Positions 15,281 through 21,102 of a stretch of 21,102 nucleotides of DNA are shown here, one piece after another. Below the pieces are notes generated by a model. It saw only the letters and a program-made list of their open reading frames with translations, was not told the origin of the DNA and searched no databases. Numbering within the stretch: the first letter of the stretch is position 1; every line of letters begins with the position of its first letter. The stretch is from CAZKUN01 sp964555935 (GTDB lineage: Bacteria; Armatimonadota; Zipacnadia; Zipacnadales; VGFC01). The translations under genes and the position numbers were made by a program. The stretch covers positions 1-21,102 of the forward strand of contig CAZKUN010000165.1 in NCBI GenBank assembly GCA_964555935.1. Reading direction: 5' to 3'.

Positions 15281-17326
15281 CTACTCTGTCTTCTGATCGA
15301 AGCTCAGCGGCTTGCTGTCGCTATCCACCAGGCGGACGCATGACGACCAATCGCCGCCGCCCTGAATGACCTTGATCAGGACCGTGTTCTTGCCGGATTT
15401 GAAGCTCACGTCAGTTGTATCCTCATCGACCTTGCAGCCGCGCGGGCCCCTGAAGCGGCGGACCTCTTCCCCATTCAGCCAGACGACAATGCTGTCATCG
15501 CTGCCGCAGAGAATCTTGCCGCCGCCAGCCTCCCCGAGCGTGACCTCCGCGTAGGCGTAACAAGCCGCATCGTTGTTCTTGCCGAACATGCCGACATAGT
15601 CGACCAGTCCATCGACGTCGAGCGTGTGGTGCTTCTTCCACTTGCGGACGCCGTCGCCGACGGCGAGATCGACGGGGCTCTTCTCCGGCGCGAACACCTC
15701 GTCCGTCGCGGTGTAGTCGCCGCCGCTATCGTAGTGGCCCAGGACCCACCAGTGAGTGATGAAGCCCTGCCGCGAGCCGACGTCGATGCTCGAGCCGAGT
15801 GCGCCGAGCCTAAGCACGACCGCGCGGACCTGAGCGGGGTCATCGACGACGTCGAGCAGGCGCATGAGGGCATTGATAGCCGCAGCGCCGTCAACGCGCG
15901 CGAGCGAATCAGACGACGCGAGGTGCGCGACGACCGCAGCGTCCTGGACCGCTCCATCCGCGTCAAGTTCGGCGCCGATGGCTGGCAGAGACTTGGGGCT
16001 GGCGACCTTCGCTAGACCGTTCAGCGCGCCGACCTTCTGGGCGTCCGTCTTCGCCATCTGGAGGGCGCTTTCGTAGATGGACCGAGCCGTCTCGACGTCG
16101 CCAGCGGCGAGCCGCGCGGCTGCGATCGCTGAGTACGCCTCCAACGCGACGCTCGCGACGCGAGGAATGGCTCTGGGATTCTGGGCAGCCTCGAGGACGA
16201 CCTCACAGGCCGCCGGATCGCCCATGCGGCCGAGGGCGGTCAACGCGAGGATCTGTATGTCGGCGCTGCTAACGCGGGCGAGTGGGATGACCGCGCGTAT
16301 GGCGCTAGCGTCCGCACGATCGCCCAACGCGCTGAGAATCGGGCGGGCTTGCTGGGATGTCGCGCCATCGAGGGCCGCGACCAACGCTGCGGTTGCGCAG
16401 CCGCACGGGATCTTCGCCAGGGCGTTGGCCGAGGCGACCTGCAAGGCCGCGTCTCTAGAGCCCAGGAATGGAGCGACCTTAGGCACGGAATCCTTGTCGC
16501 CAACGTCCGCCAAGCCGTTCAGCGCGCCCTCGGTTGCCACGGGGTCCGCGTTGAGACCGATGACCTGTTCGTAGACCCAGTTGGCGGACGTGACCGGGAG
16601 CTTTGCAGCGCCAGCGTTCAGCGCCAGCAGGATGGCAGATTGCTCGGCACCCTCGGTGATCGGGGCGAGCGGCAACAGGACGTGGACGGCATGCGCCGTG
16701 CCCATGTTGCCGAGACCCTCGATGGCGGCGAGACGGACCTTTGGGTAAGGGTGCTGCGCGGCGTCTGAGAGTACTCCGAGCGAGGCGTCCAAACGTCTCC
16801 CGATCGCAGTTATGATCGCCGCTAGCTTACCCTCGTCAACCGTGCCGCGGGCACGACCAAGCGCGCTGAGCGCCGTGCTGCCGGGGATGTTCTGAAGCGA
16901 CCAGAGGGCGTCTTCGCCCAGATCGTCGTCTGTCACGAACGGCGCGAGCGCGGCGACCGACTTGTCGCTCGCGACGTGCCAGAGGTAGCGCGCGACGGTC
17001 TGGCGGACGGCCAGTGGTTGACTGGGATCGAGCAGCAGGTTGACGGCCATCCACTCCGCCTGTGGCCTGACGGCCGCGTCCTTGCCTGCGAACTCTATCA
17101 CCCAGCCTAGCGTGCGCGCGGCGCGCGCGGCGGGCCGCCCTTCGCGGGTCGCGATGGCGTTGACCAGGTCCGGCACGGCGGGCAGGCCGGCCTGGATGAC
17201 GCCAAGTCGAGCCTCATCGCTTCCGTTGGCCGCCTGGTCAACAAGCGCGGCGGTGTCTTGGCTGATGCCGGTGGCCGGGATCGAGAGCACCAAGGCAATG
17301 ACAATCGTCAACCGAAATGCTCTCAT
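15281..17326 (-). CDS. Secreted HEAT-repeat protein with C-terminal beta-sandwich-like domain
   Basis: A 681-aa exported repeat protein. The start is the ATG complementary to 17324-17326, opening a Sec signal (RAFRLTIVIALVLSIPATGISQ), with AGGAG upstream. Residues about 30-430 are Ala-rich helical repeats of HEAT type (PKVRLAAIEGLGNMG, AALQVASANALAKI, ADIQILALTALGRMGD, AACEVVLEAAQNP). After a helical linker, residues about 550-681 form a beta-rich domain (YAYAEVTL, DDSIVVWLNGEEVRRF, GKNTVLIKVIQGGGDW). Similar domains end many secreted planctomycete-type proteins and are thought to bind carbohydrate or mediate contacts. No catalytic motif is seen. It follows the Tat oxidoreductase gene by 45 bp and is probably the last gene of that operon. 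Confidence 0.75.
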   Translation of the reverse strand: MRAFRLTIVIALVLSIPATGISQDTAALVDQAANGSDEARLGVIQAGLPAVPDLVNAIATREGRPAARAARTLGWVIEFAGKDAAVRPQAEWMAVNLLLDPSQPLAVRQTVARYLWHVASDKSVAALAPFVTDDDLGEDALWSLQNIPGSTALSALGRARGTVDEGKLAAIITAIGRRLDASLGVLSDAAQHPYPKVRLAAIEGLGNMGTAHAVHVLLPLAPITEGAEQSAILLALNAGAAKLPVTSANWVYEQVIGLNADPVATEGALNGLADVGDKDSVPKVAPFLGSRDAALQVASANALAKIPCGCATAALVAALDGATSQQARPILSALGDRADASAIRAVIPLARVSSADIQILALTALGRMGDPAACEVVLEAAQNPRAIPRVASVALEAYSAIAAARLAAGDVETARSIYESALQMAKTDAQKVGALNGLAKVASPKSLPAIGAELDADGAVQDAAVVAHLASSDSLARVDGAAAINALMRLLDVVDDPAQVRAVVLRLGALGSSIDVGSRQGFITHWWVLGHYDSGGDYTATDEVFAPEKSPVDLAVGDGVRKWKKHHTLDVDGLVDYVGMFGKNNDAACYAYAEVTLGEAGGGKILCGSDDSIVVWLNGEEVRRFRGPRGCKVDEDTTDVSFKSGKNTVLIKVIQGGGDWSSCVRLVDSDSKPLSFDQKTE

Positions 17327-17371
17327 CACAACACCTCTCCTGAGGTAGCACACCGCGAAACGCTATCCACG

Positions 17372-18649
17372 TCAGTCAACTTCGAAGATCTCCGGCGGGA
17401 GATCGATGAACCGGCGTTGGGCCTGCGCGGCATTGGCCATGAGGCAGGCAACGTCAGACTCAAACGCGGCCATCGCGTTGCAGCGCGGGGTGTCGTTCTC
17501 GCGGATGCAGCGGGCCCAGTCGTGCAACTCGAGGTAGTATGGGCTCTCGTTGCTCATGTCGATCGACTCGCCGCTCTCGTCCTTCTTCGCGCCGCCGGCG
17601 CCCTTGGTGGCTTGGCTGTCAAGCACGACGCCGCCCTTATCATCCTTGTGGGCGAACTCTTGCCAAGTGAGCTTTTCGGCGCGGGCCTCACGGAAGAGCA
17701 GGCCCTGGCTCTCATGGCTGAGCACCAGCGTCCCCTCGTCGCCCATGATCTGCTCGTAATAGTCGTCGTAGGCGTTTTGCGTGATTGACGAGACGACCAT
17801 TTTCACGCCGCCCGGATACTCGTAGAGCGCTTCAATGTCGTCGAGGATCTCACGGTCATCGGTCCAGTAGCCATGGGTACCCATCGCGCTGACAGCCGTC
17901 GGGACAGCATCGAGGAACCAGTTGGCGATGTCGACCTGGTGACTGCACAACTCGGCCATGAGCCCCTGGGAGTACTCCCCGTAAAGCCGCCAGTTCATCA
18001 GGCGGTGCAGCTTCGGATCCGTGTCCGGCGGCACGGGGCGGCGCCAATCGCCGTTGCGGTGCCAGAGACAGCGAACCGACGTGATGTTGCCCAGCACATT
18101 CTCCTTCTGCACCATGTTGATGGCGTGAAGGTAGGTCGGGTTGTAGCGACGCTGGTGGCCGATCTGAAGCGTCAGGCCCGTATCGCGCTGCTTGCGGACC
18201 ATCTGCTTTCCTTGCTCGATGCTGTAGGACATCATCTTCTCGCAGAAGACGTGGTTTCCCGCGTCCATGGCGTCGATGGCCATCCGCGAGTGGAAGCTCA
18301 GCGGCGTCGCGATGATGACCGCGTCGATGTCGGCCTTGTCGAGCATTTCCTCGTAATTGCTGAACGTCGCGACACCCTCACCGGCGATGCCAACACCCTT
18401 CTGCAGGTTGGGCTCGAACACGTCGCAGACGGCCGTGAACTTCAGCCCCGGCACCTTCACCGCATGGCTCATCAGGTTGCGTCCCTGCGTGCCCGGGCCG
18501 ATCATTCCAACCTTCAGCAAGTCCTTGCTTTCGCCGATCGTGTCGGCGTACAACTGCTCGCGCGTCGCCGCCAGCCCGACCGAGAATGCCGCCGCCGCTG
18601 CCGATGTCGCCTTAATGAAATTTCTCCTGCTCATATCGCTGAAATTCAT
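17372..18649 (-). CDS. Tat-exported Gfo/Idh/MocA oxidoreductase, EKM variant
   Basis: A 425-aa NAD(P)-dependent oxidoreductase-like protein with an N-terminal twin-arginine signal (SRRNFIKATS plus an Ala-rich run). The start at 18649 is backed by GGAGG ten bases upstream; ATG 18634 has none. The Rossmann motif is GMIGPGTQGRNL. The conserved EKP is EKM here (Lys138, Met139), keeping the catalytic Lys but losing the cis-Pro position. The C-terminal domain has ELCSHQVDIANWF, with His and Asp in place. Tat export of a folded, cofactor-loaded enzyme is common for this family in planctomycete-like bacteria. The ApbE gene lies 29 bp upstream and the HEAT gene 45 bp downstream. Substrate unknown, probably a sugar derivative. 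Confidence 0.83.
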   Translation of the reverse strand: MNFSDMSRRNFIKATSAAAAAFSVGLAATREQLYADTIGESKDLLKVGMIGPGTQGRNLMSHAVKVPGLKFTAVCDVFEPNLQKGVGIAGEGVATFSNYEEMLDKADIDAVIIATPLSFHSRMAIDAMDAGNHVFCEKMMSYSIEQGKQMVRKQRDTGLTLQIGHQRRYNPTYLHAINMVQKENVLGNITSVRCLWHRNGDWRRPVPPDTDPKLHRLMNWRLYGEYSQGLMAELCSHQVDIANWFLDAVPTAVSAMGTHGYWTDDREILDDIEALYEYPGGVKMVVSSITQNAYDDYYEQIMGDEGTLVLSHESQGLLFREARAEKLTWQEFAHKDDKGGVVLDSQATKGAGGAKKDESGESIDMSNESPYYLELHDWARCIRENDTPRCNAMAAFESDVACLMANAAQAQRRFIDLPPEIFEVD

Positions 18650-18678
18650 CTGTGATGCGCCTCCATGAATCGTGATCG

Positions 18679-19626
18679 TTAGATCGTCCCAATCGAGACG
18701 ATCGTCGGTTCCTCGCCCTCGGCCGGTTCCGGGACAAGCATCGCCGCCAGACCGGGCCGCGTGTTGCAGTACTCTCTCGTCTCGCCAATTCCCATCACGA
18801 AGAACGCGGTCGAAAGCGCGTCACTCTCAAGCCCGGCCTCCGCGATCGCCGTCGCGCTGAGCATCCCCTGGGCCGGCCACCCCGTGCGGGGATCCATGAT
18901 ATGGCTGTAGATCTCGCCATCGTGCTCGAAGAACTTCTCATAACTGCCCGATGTCGAGAGCGTCTGGCTATTGAGCGCGATCGTCGCCATGCGCTCGTCG
19001 GGCCGGACTGGATGCCTGATGCCGATAGGCCATCCGTCCTCGCCGGGCGGAGCGCCAACGGCGCAGACGGTGCTATGCCCGCCATGCACGAGGGCACTTT
19101 CGACGCCACTCTCACGGAGCGCCTCCGCCACGCGCCCGACCGCGTAGCCTTTGGCTATTCCGCCGAGATCGACGCGCACGTCCGGCCGGCCGAAGTGAAC
19201 CGTGTTGCCGTCCGCGTCGAGCCGAACATGCTGCATGCCGACTCGTCTGAGCGCCTTGCGGATCTCTCGCCCGGGCGGAACGGCGCCCTTGCCTCGGAAG
19301 AAACCCCACGTGTCGATCAGCGGCCCGACGGTGACATCGAACGCCCCGTCGGTCGCGTACCAGATCTCCGCGGCGCGCTCCAGGAGGCGAAACAGCCCCG
19401 GCTCGACCGGCACCGGCCGCTCAACCGCGTGGGCGTTGATGTAGCACAACTCGCTGCCGGGAATGTACAGGCTCATCTGCGAATCGAGCCGGTCGACCTC
19501 ATCGAGCGCGTAGTTCGCCGCGCTCTCAAGGGCGCGTTCATCATCGCCGAAGAGGACGATCTGAAACTCCGTCCCCATCGCCGCCCGCGTCACCCTGAGA
19601 AGAGCCGCGTCCCCGTTTGGCGTCAG
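18679..19626 (-). CDS. apbE: ApbE-family FAD:protein FMN transferase
   Basis: A flavin transferase that attaches FMN from FAD covalently to Thr of target proteins. Family blocks: AAMGTEFQIVLFG, MSLYIPGSELCYIN, ATDGAFDVTVGPLIDTWGFF, VDLGGIAKGYAVG, STSGSYEKFF, YSHIMDPRTGWP and DALSTAFFVMG. The length is normal at 315 aa. I propose a CTG start at 19626: it overlaps the TGA of the upstream oxidoreductase gene (CTGA), has GGAAGAGG seven bases upstream, and supplies the first beta strand before MGT. GTG 19593 and ATG 19578 are fallbacks with poorer ribosome sites and shorter N-termini. No signal peptide or lipobox is visible with any of these starts, unlike most periplasmic ApbE proteins. No flavinylation-motif target is evident in its neighbours. 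Confidence 0.88.
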   Translation of the reverse strand: MTPNGDAALLRVTRAAMGTEFQIVLFGDDERALESAANYALDEVDRLDSQMSLYIPGSELCYINAHAVERPVPVEPGLFRLLERAAEIWYATDGAFDVTVGPLIDTWGFFRGKGAVPPGREIRKALRRVGMQHVRLDADGNTVHFGRPDVRVDLGGIAKGYAVGRVAEALRESGVESALVHGGHSTVCAVGAPPGEDGWPIGIRHPVRPDERMATIALNSQTLSTSGSYEKFFEHDGEIYSHIMDPRTGWPAQGMLSATAIAEAGLESDALSTAFFVMGIGETREYCNTRPGLAAMLVPEPAEGEEPTIVSIGTI

Positions 19627-20855
19627 CCGATGACCTCTTCCTTGACCGGATCGAAGCGGATCGTCCGCCCCGTGCGGTAAGACTCCACTCCGAGCGCGAT
19701 CGCGCAGCAGACCCTGAACGCTACCTCCTCGTTGCAGTGCGGCTTCTCGCGCGTGCGAACGCACTTGAGGAAGTTGTCCATGTGGTTGTCGCGGGGCTCG
19801 CGGCCGACTTCGATCTCCTCGCGTTCGTTCTCGTACGCATTCTCGGGCCGGACGACGATCCCCGGGCCCTCGAAGTACATCGTCGCCTCGTGCCCCCGGA
19901 TCGCCTCGGGCCAGGCCTGCTGATTGCACATCGACGAGGCGAGCACGACCGAGTGACCGCTCGGGTAGACGATGACCGTGTGATACGTATCCGGCACCTC
20001 GCGGTCGGTCTGGACGTAGATGCCGCCGTTGGCGGTCACGCTCTCAGGGAATTCGGGGCCGAGGGCGATCGATATGTGCCCGAGCGCATGGAATAGCAGG
20101 TCGGTGGCGACGCCGCCGCCGTAGTCCCAGTATTTGCGGAAGCGGAAGAAGCGCTCGGGATCGAACGGGCGCTTCGGAGCGGGCCCAAGCCACAGGTCCC
20201 AGTCGAGGGTATCGGGACTGCAGCCATCGTCGATGCCCCAGTTCCACTCGCCGCCGCGTCCGTTGCGGCAGTAGCCGGACTGGGTCCAGATGAGCTTTCC
20301 GAGCTTGTCCTGGCGGATGAGCTTGTTGGCTTGCCACCAGATGTCGTCGGATGTTGACTGCACTCCACACTGGAAGACGCGGCCCGTGCGCTTCACCACG
20401 TCGCGGACCTGCTTGGCCTCCCACCAGTAGAGGGTGACAGGCTTCTCGCAGTAGACATCCTTGCCCGACTCCAGCGCGTCGATGCTGATCTGCGCGTGCC
20501 AGTGGTCGGGCGTGGCGATCAGGACAGCGTCAACATCGGGTCGCGCGAGCACCTCGCTGTAGTGGTGATGCACGTCGGCGCCCGAGATATTCGCCGCGCG
20601 CTCCTTGCGGGGCTCGTAGACGTCGCACACCGCGACGACCTTGACTTTGGCGTCGGGCTTATTGCTCATGTCGACCAGGCGCCGGAGATGGCCCGTGCCC
20701 ATGCCTCCGCAGCCGATGACAGCCATGTTGATCGTGTCGTTTGCGCCGAGAACCTGGCCCTTCGCCGGCGCGCCGAAGGCCGCGCTCACAGCCGCGGCGC
20801 CGACGGCGGACGTGGCGATAAAGCCTCGGCGATTGATACTATCTGTAGCGGACAT
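19623..20855 (-). CDS. Tat-exported Gfo/Idh/MocA oxidoreductase
   Basis: A 410-aa member of the same family as the gene at 17372, with a Tat signal (NRRGFIATSAVGAAAVS). The ATG complementary to 20853-20855 has GAGGAGG nine bases upstream; a TTG 18 bp further up is only an open-frame extension. The Rossmann motif is MAVIGCGGMGTGHL and EKP is intact in VYCEKPVTL. The C-terminal segment around TDLLFHALGHISIALGPEFP lacks the usual Asp after the His, a variant I associate with a secreted subgroup of the family. A DREVPDTYH block is also typical of that subgroup. It is the first complete gene of the minus-strand operon and its TGA overlaps the proposed apbE start. Substrate unknown. Confidence 0.85.
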   Translation of the reverse strand: MSATDSINRRGFIATSAVGAAAVSAAFGAPAKGQVLGANDTINMAVIGCGGMGTGHLRRLVDMSNKPDAKVKVVAVCDVYEPRKERAANISGADVHHHYSEVLARPDVDAVLIATPDHWHAQISIDALESGKDVYCEKPVTLYWWEAKQVRDVVKRTGRVFQCGVQSTSDDIWWQANKLIRQDKLGKLIWTQSGYCRNGRGGEWNWGIDDGCSPDTLDWDLWLGPAPKRPFDPERFFRFRKYWDYGGGVATDLLFHALGHISIALGPEFPESVTANGGIYVQTDREVPDTYHTVIVYPSGHSVVLASSMCNQQAWPEAIRGHEATMYFEGPGIVVRPENAYENEREEIEVGREPRDNHMDNFLKCVRTREKPHCNEEVAFRVCCAIALGVESYRTGRTIRFDPVKEEVIG

Positions 20856-20886
20856 ATTGAGCAGCCTCCTCAAAGGTGCCCGACGG

Positions 20887-20947
20887 CCTAACAGCCGGGC
20901 CTCACCGTCCTTCCCCGTCGGCCAGAGGACGGCCTTTGCCTGTTAGG
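20887..20947 (-). repeat. Nested inverted repeat before the oxidoreductase operon
   Basis: CCTAACAG (20887-20894) pairs perfectly with CTGTTAGG (20940-20947), and inside it CCGTCC (20905-20910) pairs with GGACGG (20927-20932). On the minus strand it sits just after the partial gene's stop and 32 bp before the next start, where a terminator, attenuator or processing hairpin is expected. No T run follows. Confidence 0.4.
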
Positions 20948-20952
20948 GTAAA

Positions 20953-21102
20953 TCACGGGTCAGGGGGACGTGCGGGCCGGTCCAGCGCCGCCATGAGGGC
21001 CGGCAGCCCGGCACGCAAGTCGTCCAACCCCATCCGACTGGGGGCGACAGAGAGGGCGAAGTCGTACTGCTCCTGGGCCGCATCGCCGTCCCCGGCCGCC
21101 TC
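20953..21102 (-). CDS. 3' end of a TPR-like protein gene (partial)
   Basis: The last 49 codons of a minus-strand gene entering from the right edge, ending at TGA (20955-20953). The peptide begins EAAGDGDAAQEQYDFALSVA and ends with a Pro/Arg-rich tail. The helical phrase AAQEQYDFALSVAPSR resembles the final half of a tetratricopeptide repeat. The frame is open to the window edge and codon use matches the neighbours. It lies 97 bp upstream of the exported oxidoreductase and may be part of the same operon. Function cannot be judged from this fragment. Confidence 0.6.
   Translation of the reverse strand, partial: EAAGDGDAAQEQYDFALSVAPSRMGLDDLRAGLPALMAALDRPARPPDP

Noticed and set aside
16361..16390. 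DGATS in the HEAT protein as a flavinylation target of ApbE
   Set aside because: The sequence after it (QQ) does not fit the known motif, and it lies in a helical repeat.
17873..18655. 260-codon plus-strand open frame opposite the Tat oxidoreductase
   Set aside because: Composition is that of a shadow frame and the opposite strand encodes a clear family protein.

Overview
The window is about 21 kb of GC-rich bacterial chromosome from an uncultured-looking lineage. Three traits set the style: Tat-exported Gfo/Idh/MocA oxidoreductases, secreted HEAT and TPR repeat proteins, and copper-amine-oxidase-type 'stalk' domains on cell-surface proteins. Together these recall Planctomycetota, Armatimonadota, Hydrogenedentota and their relatives. 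The sequence alone does not settle the phylum.

Layout, left to right. (1) 1-1554: a large serine recombinase gene broken by one in-frame TAA, whose coding remnant runs into the 3' end of an oppositely oriented tRNA-Asp gene. This looks like the decayed edge of an integrated element lying to the left. The tRNA-Asp has its own consensus promoter and a rho-independent terminator. (2) 1870-4686: a Tat-signal radical SAM protein of the AmrS family, followed 15 bp later by a metal-dependent D-aminoacylase-type amidohydrolase. (3) 4795-5778: a monocistronic unit with an extended -10 promoter, a secreted stalk-domain protein and a strong terminator. (4) 5796-7379 (minus) and 7541-8677 (plus): a divergent pair made of an exported TPR protein and a cytoplasmic Gfo/Idh/MocA oxidoreductase with a cysteine-rich insertion.

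(5) 8779-15240: a six-gene plus-strand operon behind a sigma70-like promoter and a leader with two mutually exclusive hairpins. Its genes are a membrane-anchored polysaccharide deacetylase, then UbiD, UbiE/MenG, UbiX, UbiA and MqnE. The last five belong to menaquinone synthesis by the futalosine route: MqnE makes aminodeoxyfutalosine early in the pathway, the UbiA-type enzyme prenylates the naphthoate, UbiX makes prenyl-FMN for UbiD decarboxylation, and MenG performs the final methylation. MqnA, MqnB, MqnC and MqnD are not in the window.

(6) 15281-21102 (minus): a probable operon read right to left. It holds the 3' end of a TPR-like gene, a Tat-signal Gfo/Idh/MocA protein, an ApbE-type FMN transferase that probably starts at a CTG codon, a second Tat-signal Gfo/Idh/MocA protein with an altered EKP motif, and a secreted HEAT-repeat protein with a C-terminal beta-sandwich-like domain.

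I see no CRISPR array, rRNA, insertion sequence or defence system. The most unusual items are the recombinase/tRNA junction, the Tat signal on the radical SAM enzyme, the operon leader, and the CTG start of apbE. None of these amounts to a demonstrated new system.
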